From Rotaria socialis (taxonomy: Eukaryota > Rotifera > Eurotatoria > Philodinida > Philodinidae), in NCBI GenBank assembly GCA_905331475.1, contig CAJNYU010002679.1, positions 371,872 through 435,871 on the forward strand: a DNA stretch of 64,000 bases. The letters run 5' to 3'. Shown piece after piece: positions 1-12,582 of the stretch. A program made the position numbers and the translations under genes. The notes beneath the pieces were generated by a model. That model was not told the origin of the DNA. It did not search any database and worked only from the letters and a program-made list of their open reading frames with translations. Numbering within the stretch: position 1 is the first letter of the stretch; every line of letters begins with the position of its first letter.

Positions 1-1
1 T

Positions 2-3000
2 AATTTTTATGTCCCTGCACCTCGACCACTACCAAAAGCAACATCGTCCTATCAATTGTTACCTGTTGTAAATTTAGTACCCACAATTATCAATGTACCA
101 GTTCAACAATCGAAAAAGCAACAGCAATCACACGGTAACCATCGCTAATATATATATATACGTTGTTATGTTTAACTATTTGTCTATTGCAGTTGTTCGA
201 GATGAATTTCGTCAAGAACAATATCGGCCAAGTAAATAATTTTAATATTTAATTATTTCATTTAATTTCTTTTGAATAAGGTCGAGGAGCATCAGCATTC
301 ATACCTAGGTATAGTTCTTTTGATGATCCGCATATGCAAGATTACTATGCACGAAAATTTGGTCGACGACCAAAATCAGTTAGAAGTTCAGCTCGATCAG
401 ACACACTTTATCGAATTACAGTTAAAACAGCAGATAAAAAAAATGCCGGTACCAATGCAAAAGTATTTTTAAGTATATTCGGCAAAAAAGATAAAGTCTG
501 TCGAAAATTACTAACACGTGAACATATGTTGCGTGGTCAAAGTCAACTTGCATTGTCAGTAAATGGTCTCAATAAAAACTATGCAGATGACTTATATAAT
601 ATGGAATTTACACGAGGCGCTACAGATATTGTTTACATTCGTTGCCGAGAACTCGGTGTTATTCACCATATTGTTCTTGAAGTAAGACACAATTTTTGTT
701 TGCAGGAAAATATTTTCAATATTCTTTTCTTTTCAGCACACTGGTCTCTTAATTGAACAAAGTTGGTTATGTGAATTCATTCTAATAACAAATGTTCGCA
801 CAGGTCGCCAGTGGTTTTTTCCTTGTAATAAATGGCTATCATTATTTGAACCTGGCGATGGTTCTCTATCGGTTCAACTTTATCCTAATGATCGTGCATT
901 TGAAAATGATTTAAGAAATAAATTCTTACCAAATAATACGGGTAAAATTTTGCACTCGAATTGAATGGGTATTGTTTGTACTATTGTCTTTCTTTGTTTG
1001 TGTAGAATATCACGTCACAGTTGTTACTGGTACTCCGAATGGTGCTGGTACAGATAGTAGAGTTTATATAACATTATTTAGTGACGATGGAAAACGAACT
1101 GAAAAACTCCAATTAAAAACTCCAATTAACAACAATAAAAACCCATTCGAGCGTAATCAAACCGATGAATTTCGTATAGCTGGTGATTATATTGGAGAAT
1201 TGGTTAAAATTCGTGTCGAACATGATAATACAGGTCGAGCGGCTGGATGGTTTCTTGACCGAGTATGAAAATATTTCTTTTCTGTTCTTTGAACTTGACC
1301 AAGTAAAAGCATATTCATGTTATTTTATTAGATTGTGGTAACAGATTTGTATGAACCAAAAGTACGATATTATGCTAATTGTAATAAATGGTTAGCTAAA
1401 GATGAAGATGATGGACAAATTAGCCGAGATCTTAAGTTACACAAAGATATTAAATCAGGAACCAGTAAGAAAATAAAATTTCTATTAAAATCTGTTTCTT
1501 TAAGAGTTTTTCTTTTTTAATTTTTTAGTTAATAAATACAAAGTAACAGTTTATACAGGAAACAAAATGGGAGCCGGAACTGATGCAGATGTATTTATTA
1601 CTATCTATGGTGATTCAGGTGAAACAGGGGCCATTCAGCTTGATGACAGAAAAAATAATTTTGAAGCTGGAAAGTAATTATCAAGATATTGTTTATTATT
1701 GAGATTTTTATGTTTATTTTTTTTTCGAATAGGAAAGATGAATTCGTAATCGAATGCCCTAATGTAGGAGAAATAAATAAAATTTTAATTGCTCATAATA
1801 ATAAAGGCGCTGCGCCTGGTTGGTTTTTGGATCGCATACTCATTGAAGACCTTAGTGAAAAACGTATCTATGAATTTCCATGTTACAAATGGCTAGCAAC
1901 AGATGAAGGTGATCGGCAAATATCCCGTTATCTTCTTCCGAAGAAAAAAGGTGATGGTGATCGACTGGCAACCGCAGGTAATTGAATTTATGCAAAATAG
2001 TTAAAAAATCGAACATTGTTTTCTCTTTATCAATTTTTTTTCTAAATTACGTTTATTGAAGAAGGTGAGTAAAATCTACATAGTTGAGGTGTCCTCTTTA
2101 ATTGTATACTGTTGTCCTTTGTCTTTTATGGAGATTGAAAATGTAAGAGCAAAAAACTAAATGTTCGCTTGTTTTAGGTGTTCCTTACAATGTAACAGTA
2201 TATACGGGTGATAAATCAAATGCTGGCACAAATGCACGTGTTTATATTGTGATGAATAATAGAGAAACGTCATCAAGTAAAATATTTTTAATTAATGGAA
2301 AATTTGAACGCACCGATGTTGATTCATTTATAATTGATGGCCCTGACGAACTTAGTCCATTAACATCGTTGATTATTGGACATGATAATAGTGGTTTAGG
2401 ACCTGGATGGTATCTTGATAAGGTTTGTTGATGAGAAAAATCAAAATTGAAATTCATATTCTCGTAAAAACTATCTGAACTTCGTTAAAATAAATCGAAT
2501 CGTAATTTTTCTCTCATCCAAAATATTCCTACATTTACAACAAAATAGAGAATTTTATTCTGCATTTAATTAAGTTTTGTCTTTGACTTGAAAAAGTTTG
2601 AAATAATGAAGCTTTTTCTTCTACAGTAAAATTCACTTGAAAAGACCTTTTACCAAAACCAAAAAAGTGCGAAATCTTCTTTTTATTTCATTTATTGCGT
2701 ATCGAATTTTTGTATGAAAAAAGTACAGCGAAATAGATGATCGATTTCATCGAGAATACTTTCATTACTTTTTAGAAACCCTACTATGGTTTTAACTGCG
2801 ATATGAAAAAAATCCTTTGTTAAAGTTAAGTACATAGCTTTTTACAGCTTGAAGTTTTTCCATCTCTTGATTTACAAGTGAATATTTTATATAAGTAGTA
2901 AATATTTGCAACATAACATTTACAATCAGTTCAATTCATTGTTGCCCCATCGTTGCTATCAAATATATTGACATTGAAAACCTGAATCAAGGCTAATCAA

Positions 3001-6000
3001 CAGTTGTAAAATATTATTATCGCACTGAGAAAATTCTCTTTAATTACGTTAAAGTCAATAAATTTAAACAATCAACTAGATCTGAGTGCTAGGCATTCAA
3101 AGAACTATTTTTGTGTACTCAAAAAAAGTGAGTACACTCTGGATTCGGCCAGTGTGTCCGGTCGTTAACACGATAACCTTTGAAAGCCTCATCCAATTGT
3201 CATGAAATTTTGTACACATAATGATCTCATTAATATCTCAGTCGAGTTCGAAGACGAGAAGGATCCGTCAAGAAATGGCCGAGTTATCGAAAAAATTATC
3301 AGTACTGACCAGGTCATCCCTGACGGGGAGTACAGAGATTTTTTTGAAAAAAAAAGTTTTCTTAGAATTATGCACAACATATATAAATCGACTCACTTTT
3401 TGCAGTACACAACAATCGGATGCGAATCCGATGTTTCCTCATTTACTTAAAGGAATAGTTCTAGTATTTTTCATCGATCTTTATACACTAAATTCTTTTC
3501 TTTTTTGCTTATAGCCAATACCGTGACGTACATATATTAACTCTCGTATTCTTATGTCTTGATAGAGCTTCAATAAATCTTGAAAAAAACATCCGAGCTG
3601 ATCGATATGTTTTGTTATCATATTATGATGAGTCTCTTTTACTTTATTCTTGTCACTGATACGTAAAATTTACTTCGTGCACTTCTTATTTCAATAAATA
3701 AATAAATAAATATTTGAGTTGTATTTTATTTCAACATTTACTGATTTTATGTTTTAGGTTGTTGTCGATTGTCCAAGTACAGGCATAGAACAAACGTTTC
3801 CGTGCAATAATTGGCTAGCCAACGACAAAGGTGATAAACTTATCGAACGTGAATTAAGAGAAGATCCTTCACTACGTAAAGTTCGTCCGCCAAGTAAATT
3901 ACAAACTACTGTTTCATATATATTTTCATATCAAAATTAATCAATTTTATTATTATTGTAGCCATTCCATGGTACATATGGGTATATACAAGCGATATTA
4001 AAGGAGCAGGCACCGATGCTCATGTACATCTTGTACTTTATGGTCACAACGGCAAATCTGATGATATAAAATTAAAAAGTGAATCCGATGTATTTGAAGC
4101 TGGCCAATGTAATGAATTTAAAGTTGATATAGCCGATGTTGGTACACCATTCAAATTACGTGTTAGTCATGACAATAAAAAATTATTTGCACCGTGGCAT
4201 CTCGATCGAGTACGACAGACACAATATGAATAAAGGAAAATTTTCGATTTTTAACTTTTGAGCATATTTAGATTGAAATGGAAAATCTTAAGACAAAGAA
4301 ACGATATATTTTCACTTGTGGAAGATGGCTATCAAAGACAGATGAGGATAAACAAATTATACGAGAATTGCCAGCTGAAGGTCCAGGAATATCAAAACCT
4401 TTGCCTGTTGTTAAATATACGGTTGATGTATATACGGCAGATAAACGTAACGCTGGAACAGATGCAAACGTTTTTATCAATATTTTTGGTGAATGTGGTG
4501 ATACAGGAGGTTAGCATTGCGATATAAATTTAATCGTTTACAAGTTTTCTCTTTAAAATAAATATCTTCTTTTTCTAGAACGTCCATTAGAATATTCGGC
4601 AAGAAAAGGAAATAAATTCGAAAGCAATCAAGTAAATATGATCGTGAGAATATTTCAGAAAAACAAAATTGGCGATTGCATTTTTTAGATGGATAGCTTT
4701 GTTGTCGAAGCTGTTTCATTGAAACACATACGAAAAATTCGCATTGGCCATGATGGAACAGGTTAGTTTATCGGTTAAAATATTCTTTTTATTCTTATTC
4801 GTTTACATTTAAAACAGGTCCCGGTGCTGGATGGTTCCTAGATAAAGTAGTCGTGCGTCCAGAAGATAAACGTTATGAACAAGCAACATTTACTTGCAAT
4901 AGGTGCAGGAACAAAACGAAACCTATGATTCATGAAAATGATAGTATTTTCTTTTTAGATGGCTCGCTGAAGATGAAGATGATGGACAAATCGTTCGAGA
5001 ATTAACTCTTCAAAGTGCTGCTCAATATTTAAATAAAACAACATATAATGTCAGAATAAAAACTGGCGATATTTTTCAAGCTGGAACTGATGCTGATGCT
5101 TACTTGAAAATTTTCGGTGATAAAGGTGATACAGATAAAATTCATTTGAGAAATTCCGATAATACATCAAATAAGTTTGAACGCGCACGCGTCGATCATT
5201 TTACATATGAATTTGATGATCTCGGCAAAGTTAGTAGTTCGCTGTTTGTTTCGAAAGAAAATTAATTCTACAATATTATTTAGATTCAACATATAATCAT
5301 TGGGCACAATGGGAAAAATGTTGGATCAGGTTGGTTTCTTGATTGGGTAGAAATCGATATCCCGATGCGAGGAGAAATGTATAGGTAAGATTTGCAACGT
5401 CATCGATATTGCTTTATAGCTATACTTATTATAATACTAACATTTAATTGGCAGTTACGAACTCGATAAGAATAATATGTTCTATTTTCAGACGTTTGAT
5501 GACGTGGAATATTTTCGAAGAACGTGAGAATGACCTATGAACAATGAAGATATACTTTATAAGATAGATTCTTTGATATTTTGGTTAGCATAACGATACA
5601 CCAGAAGGAAAATTGTATAGATGATTGTGAGAAATTTTTAAAAGGAGTTGCTTTCGTCTATTTTATGAGATCGTTTTGAAAGATTGCAATTAACAGTGCC
5701 TGTTTATATCATCATTTTTTAAATTTCAATTCTACATGTTACTTTCTTCAATAGATTTGTCTGTAACCGTTGGTTAGATAAATCCGAAGGCGATGGTAAA
5801 ATTGAACTTGATTTAGTACCATCAGATGTCATCCAAAAAACTAGTGGTAACTACTTGAATTTCATTAACAACTTTAAATAAAAGAAAGTACTCGGCATGT
5901 TCCTTTTTATTCTTCGAAGTTATTCCATACGAAATAACTGTTTTTACTGGTGATAAAGCTAATGCTGGTACAGATGCCAAAGTATTTCTACAAATGTATG

Positions 6001-9000
6001 GTCTAAATGGTAAAACAGAAGAAATTGTTTTGAAAAATAAATCAGATACATTCGAACGAAAAGCGGTAAACACTTTTTTTGACATTTAGAGAGCAAAAAA
6101 ACACAACCAATTTGTTTCTTATATATACATTGTAGGTAGATAAATTTAAAATCGAAGCTCCCGATATAGGACAAATACAAAAAATTCGAATTGGCCATAA
6201 TTCAGAAAAATTAGGTTCAGGATGGTATCTTGAAAAAGTAATTTTTTTATTTCATTGATGTATTTTTGTATTCGATGGAAATTATCTTTCAGTTACTTAT
6301 TCAACGACATCTCGATGATAAATCTGATAAACAAAAACGAGGTTAAATATTATAATGGCGATTTGTTTGGCTAATTAGTTGAAATGTTTCTAGGATTTAA
6401 ATCTGGCCGATCGCTTCGTCTCAGTCAGATCAGTGCGACTGATCCGAGTGTTGAAGAATATTGGTTTGTTTGTCAAAAATGGTTCGATAAAAGTTCGGGT
6501 GATAAAGCAACAGTTCGAGAATTATTGCCAACTGATGAAAATGGAAATGTATTAAGCGATCGAAATGGTACGATGTGAAATTTCTTGTAGAGTTAAAAGT
6601 AATAAAAAGTGAGTTTTGTTTTTCAGAAGTAGCTTACGTCGCACACATATTTACTGGTAACAAGTCTAACGCTGGTACTGATGCAAATGTTTTTCTAACG
6701 GTTTATGGCGAATCGGAAGACTCAGGTAGAACATGAAGTTGGCAATAAGATTTCATCGAAATTCTTTTTTTCTAAATAGGTGAACGTGAATTGGCACATC
6801 CGATAAGCAAACATAGGAATAAATTTGAAAAAAATCAAGTTCGTTTTAATTTTTTTTCTTTCTATTAACTGTTATTTTCCTTTGAATTTATTTTAGGAAG
6901 ATATTTTCGAGATCAAAGCTGCATCATTGGGCAAATTAAGAAAAATAAAAATACGGCATGACAATTCAAATGTATGATTAATAAGTGATGAGTGAATTTC
7001 ATGAGGTTCTAGAATTCTAATGATCGAAAGAAAAAGATTTGATTTATAAAATATGATGAATAGGTCGAGATTGGAATATTATTTTGATATGAAAATTAGT
7101 TATCGATAAAAAAAAATAAATGGCGAAGATCAGTTGATAGATGTGTAAAGCAAGAAACTGTGAAGTTTCACGAGAAATTTTGATTTGCGTTCGTTTTTCA
7201 AAACATAAACATTAGTTCAATTTTTTTTCTAGCTTGGCGCCGCCTGGTATCTTGATCGCGTAGAAATTTTCGATCCAGAAACAGATCAATCGTAAGTTTT
7301 AATATTAAAAATCATAAGGCAACATTTTTTTGGTATTTAAAAGATACCTTTTCATTTGTCAAAAATGGTTGGCTGATGATATGGACGACCGGGTGATATG
7401 CCGTGAAATTCCTGCGATGGATAATAAAGCACTGCGTTTAGCAACTGCACGTGGAAGTGCCTCTGGATCATCGATGGATTACGGTTTAGAAATGAAAAGT
7501 AAGTAATTTTTTTCTTCAAAAAATTTCTTCGATAAATCATCGAAAAGCATAAATCATAACTGTAACCTCTCTCACTTTGGCTATCTTCTTCTCTGCAGTA
7601 CTCATCCATCGTGGTTCATACAATTAACACGTATCATCGAGCTTTTTTATTGTTTTTTTTATTTGTTGCTGCGGATTGATATATATATATACATAATTAT
7701 CGTCTGCAATTGTTGGAATTGCGAAAACAGTACTTTTTCTTTCATCTTGCTTTTCTTAGCATTTATGTTTCATTGCATGTTTTGTTGGTCCCCGTTTAAA
7801 ATAGAGCTCCACCTTGTGATTTTGAAATCTCATCGTTTTCCTATCTCTACTTGTGTAAACTTCATTTTAATTAATTTTTCTTCTCTAATGACAGATATAG
7901 CGACTACCTATAAAATTAATGTCATTACAAGCAATGAACGAGGTTCTGGTACAGATGCTAATGTTTATATTATTATATTCGGTAAAAACAATGATACAGG
8001 TAGAATTGACATACTGATTGAAATCAAAATAAATAATTATTATTTTAATAACAGGCAAAGTTCCATTGGCAATATCAAAAACGCATAAAGATCCATTTGA
8101 ACGAGGCCATACCGATTTATTCGAAATCGAAGCCATGGATATTGGCGAACCAAAAAAGATCAAGTATAGATAACTGTCTCAAAAAGAGCAATGAAATGAA
8201 ATGAAATAATTTTCATTTTTGTTTCTGTTTAGAATTGGCCATGATGATGCAGGTATGCTATCGGATTGGTTGTTAGAACGCGTCGAAATCGATGTACCAA
8301 AAATGGGTCGCACATGGGTATTTCCTTGTGGAAAATGGTTAAGTACATCGAAAGGAGATTGCCAATTAGAACTTGAACTTTATCCAAAAGCTATGGCAAC
8401 TGAAGTGTATACACCACGTAAGAAACATCAATCCAACAAATAACTTGATTGTTGAAAATATTTTCTTTCCGATAGATGTTCCATATGAAATAAAAGTTGT
8501 TACATCGAAAGTTTCTGGTGCCGGAACAGATGCTAACATTTTTGTTGAAATATATGGTACAGATAAAACAACTGGTGAAGTAATGTTATGCAATAAAAAA
8601 GAACGAAAAGGCAAATTTCAGACAGGCTCAGTAGATACATTTGTACTTGAACTGGAAGATGTTGGCCAATTTATTGAAAAGATTCGTATTGGACATGATA
8701 ATACTGGCTGGGGTAAACAAAGAAATAGAAAATAATATTTAACTTATTTGTTGATGAAAATAGGTGCAGCATGGCATTTGGATCGCGTTGAAATTCGTCG
8801 ATTGGATAAAAATAAAAAATCGAAAACATTTATATTTCCATGTGATCGTTGGTTTGCTAAAGATGAAGATGATCATAGTATTGTACGTGAACTTGTTCCA
8901 GAGAAAATTCTTGAGGAAGAAGTTGGTAAAGGTGGAAAGTTAAAAGTTCGAGAAAACGAAGTTCAAAATCGACTTGAAAGTATGAAAAGAAATCTTAAAT

Positions 9001-12000
9001 TTATCGCTCAAAAACAAAAGCATAAATCTCCTTTCTTTCTTTTAGTGAAAAGATATACAATTGATGTTTATACAGGAGATAAAATGGGTTGTGGGACAGA
9101 TGCGAATGTGTTTTGTACAATCTATGGCGATAGAGGTGATACAGGCGAACGTGAATTAGCAAGTTCCGAGACTCATATGAATAAATTTGAAAAAAAACAA
9201 ATGGATAGATTTAAAATTGAATCTGCTGATTTAGGAATAATTTATAAACTTAAAATACGACATGATAATTCTGGTCCATTTGCTGATTGGCTATTAGCTA
9301 AGGTTGAAGTTAAAGATGATATCAAAACCTATGTATTTCATTGTGAACGATGGTTGGCTAAAGGAAAAGATACCAAACTTGAACAAACACTCTATGAAAA
9401 AGTATTGTCAAAAACGTTTTACTTATTTTCTATGACTATGATCAATTTTGTTTTGTTTCTACTATTAAGGATTACCAGGGTTCCATGAGTAGTCTAGGAT
9501 CTATTCCTCGTTCTGTCACTGGCTCAAAATTAAGTTTAGCATCGAGCGAGACCGATAGTAAAGCCGATCGATTTCGTCTCGGTCAACGTAAAAATATCAT
9601 GTCGAGTATAGCCGAAGAAACTCGAGATCCAACTGAAGAAGGCATTCCTTACACAGTAAAAGTTAAAACCGGAGACAAATCAGATGCTGGTACATCAGCA
9701 CATGCACATATACGTTTAGTTGGTCGTAAAGGTCGACAAACACGTTTGGTACCATTAGAATTAATGCAAAAACGACGTTTTGAACGCGGCAAAGTCGAAA
9801 CATTCTCATTGCAAGAACCAGATATTGGAGATTTAGATGCCGTGGAAATTGAGCACGATGGCGAAACAGAGGCTGATAGTTGGTTTCTCGAAGATGTTAC
9901 TGTTGAAATGCCAACAAAAGGACGAGCATTTTACTTTCCATGTCATGAGTGGCTATCAAAAGAAAAAGGCGACGGACGAACTAAACGAACGCTTAAAGTG
10001 CAAGATTCCAATAAATCGACGTTTCGTCCTTGTAAGATTGTTGTGTGTTTACCTATCGAAGAACTTGCATATTTTCATGAGGGAAATATATTTTATGCAT
10101 ACCACTTTTGTCTATTAGAAACCTAAAAAAATAGGGTCGAAACTAAATTCCAGCACAACCAAAAATAATGATTCAGGGAAGAACAGAAGAATGAAATCTA
10201 TCACAAAACACTCATGAGATCTACTCTAATCCTATTGACGTCTTAACGACATTGCTCATGCATGCATATTGATTTTTCTTGTTTTGTTTTCGTTTCTAGT
10301 GATTCCATATGAAACAACTATTTATACTGGAGATGTTGAAAATGCTGGTTGTGATTGTGATGTTAGTTTGAAATTATTCGGCACAACAGGCTCATCATCT
10401 GAACATGTTATATCCAAAGACGAAGGACTTTTCGAACGAGGAGCGATTAATCCATTTAGATTTGAATTGGATGATGTTGGTAAACCAATTAAATTACGTG
10501 TAAAAATTATCCCACAGCATAAAAAGGGTCGACATAAATGGTATTTAGAAAAAATCGAACTTGTTAAACATACACAACATAATGAAAGACAAGAATCGTA
10601 CTTTTTTGGTCTTAATGACTGGATCTCACGTGAAACAGATTTTTGTCAAGATCTAGCATTAACTAAAGGCGGAAAAGCCCTAATAAAACACACAACGTAT
10701 CGTGTAACAACTAAAACTAGTGATATGAACGGTGCAAGTTCTGATTCAGATATTTCTATTGTTATCTTCGGTAAAGAAAAAAACCCATTTTCTAGTTTAA
10801 TATAACGACGTTTTGTCTTTCGAATTTCCTTTTGATTAGGTCAATTTGGTGATAGTGGAGAATTGAAACTAGACGATTCGTCAACGCACCGAAATAAATT
10901 TGAACGTAATAATGAAGATGTATTTAAATTTCCAAATATTTTAAGCTTGGGAGCGCTAACAAAAGTACGTGTAACGAATCATGAATCATCATTGTTCAAA
11001 AAGGCGTGGCATTTGGAATATGTTCAAGTTGATGATGAACAAACAGGCCAATCCTTTATGTTTCCATGTAATAAATGGTTATCATCTTCCGAAGATGATA
11101 AGCAAACTGTTCGTGAAATAAAATGTGATAGCGATTCATCGGACTCCGTTCGACGAGAATCATTAACACCAGGTGGAAAAGTTCCATATGAAATTGAAGT
11201 TGTTACTTCAGACAAAACAAACGCTGGAACAACACAGCATGGCTGGATTATTCTTGAAGGAAACAAAAAGAGGTCAGATAGATTCCCTATGAAAAATACA
11301 CCACAGAAGAAAATTTTACGACGGTAAGATATTTTTCATTTCACATTTATCTCTTCATCATATTATATATGTGTATAGTGGACAAACGGATGTGTTTACA
11401 TTCACATCACGACCATTGGGTGAACTACGTCGTATAATTTTGGGTCATCAAGAACGACCTGAATATCAACTTCCATCTTATGAAGGTCGTGAAGCTCAAT
11501 GGCATGTTGCACATATTACCATTACCGATCCTTCAACAGGCACCAAGTGAGAGATTTATTATTCGTGATAGTTTTGTTTTCTTTATTCTTTCTTTATATC
11601 TTTCTAGATATGAATTTCCCATACGAAAATGGCTTGATATTAATAATGATGGTGACGCATTTCAATGTGCTGATAAGCAAGAAGATGCAGTAACACAACA
11701 ACGCCATCGTGAATCCATTAAATATAAAGTCACTGTTTATACAGGTGATGTAGATAATGCGGGTACGGATGCGAATGTCTCAATTATTATCTATGGTACT
11801 CTTGGTGACACGGGCCCTCGGCCATTGAAACAAAAAGGTCGAAATTTATTTGAACGTGGTCAAATTGACGACTTTTTTATTGAGACTTTAGATTTAGGTA
11901 AGAAACAGTGTTTCGATTGATTTCAAAAAACGAATATTTATTTATAACAGGTGCCTTGAATAAATTACACATCGAACACGATAATGCTAACTTCTTCGCC

Positions 12001-12135
12001 GAATGGTTTCTTGAGAAAGTTGAAGTGACTAATACGGAAACAGGAGAAACAATTTCATTTCCGTGTAAACGATGGCTCAGTAAAAAACACGATGATCGCC
12101 AAATTCAACGAGATCTATTACCTATGGAGGCTTGA
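2..12135 (+). CDS. LOXHD1-like: LOXHD1-like multi-PLAT-domain protein, 3' part of gene (5' end outside window)
   Basis: About 39 exons can be joined in frame from GT-AG sites, e.g. 2-134, 193-231, 281-681, 737-941, 1006-1262, 1332-1464, 9470-10031, 10300-10770, 10840-11323, 11379-11546, 11608-11897 and 11951-12135, ending in TGA. The product carries 17 consecutive PLAT domains. Each opens with a strand like [20 protein letters not shown] and closes with FPCxKWLxxDEDD; starts lie near 409, 1007, 1536, 2184, 3971, 4410, 5040, 5925, 6632, 7905, 8480, 9052, 9646, 10305, 10695, 11183 and 11726. Domains 14-16 are most diverged (domain 14 lacks the FPC cysteine; domain 15 has SSDSD for GTDA). PLAT domains are lipid/protein-binding beta sandwiches; in mammals LOXHD1 (15 PLAT domains) serves hair-cell stereocilia, so a membrane-associated scaffold at ciliated or sensory surfaces is an inference. 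The segment 8932-9045 may be an intron or be read through, since both stay open. Confidence 0.9.
3108..3440 (+). repeat. Dispersed hairpin-ended repeat, copy 1 (inside the long PLAT-gene intron 2423-3757)
   Basis: About 333 bp that match, on the opposite strand, the element at 15691-16038 over the full length, with scattered substitutions and small indels. One end folds as GTGTACTC (3113-3120) with GAGTACAC (3130-3137); the other as ATCGGAT (3415-3421) with ATCCGAT (3426-3432). Both hairpins exist in the other copy. Short open frames on both strands are parallel in the two copies and look incidental. The class is not known to me; a non-autonomous element is likely. Confidence 0.8.
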
Positions 12136-12349
12136 TAAACATGTGATATTTAATTATTTTCTTTTATTATACTGATTTTGGAATTAGAATGAACATGACT
12201 AAACATAAAACTGTATTCTTTTCCGCAATAGAGAACTGTGAAAAAGAACCGAATACAATATATGGGTGTGTGTTTGTGTGAATTTGTCTTCTGTTTTTGC
12301 TTGACGACATGCGCATCTTCTTCCTTTTTTTTGTGCTGTTGCTTTTTAA

Positions 12350-12355
12350 AATAAA
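12350..12355 (+). terminator. Polyadenylation signal AATAAA of the PLAT gene
   Basis: AATAAA about 215 bp after the TGA at 12133-12135, in T/G-rich sequence before the next gene. The rest of 12136-12582 shows no coding signal and is read as 3' UTR plus spacer. Confidence 0.5.
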
Positions 12356-12582
12356 TACTGATTTTTTTTTGTTCTTCCGTGGAAACACAGATTTTATTTT
12401 TCTCAACAGGCAAAAAAGAAGTTCATTTGTGACACGATTGCTTACTCAAAGAGAATAACGAATTCGAATACTTTTTACGATTACAATATAAAAATAGAGA
12501 AGCCAAATCTAGATGCAGAAAATTCGATCAGTGCTGATTTTCGAGTACAAAGGGTTTTTCAAAGAACAGCACCTCATCAATT

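Noticed and set aside
3189-3450. Open frames on both strands inside repeat copy 1 (and 15691-15945 in copy 2)
   Set aside because: Parallel frames occur in both copies, but they follow the repeat sequence, lack any known domain and lie within an intron or 3' flank; they are by-products of the repeat.
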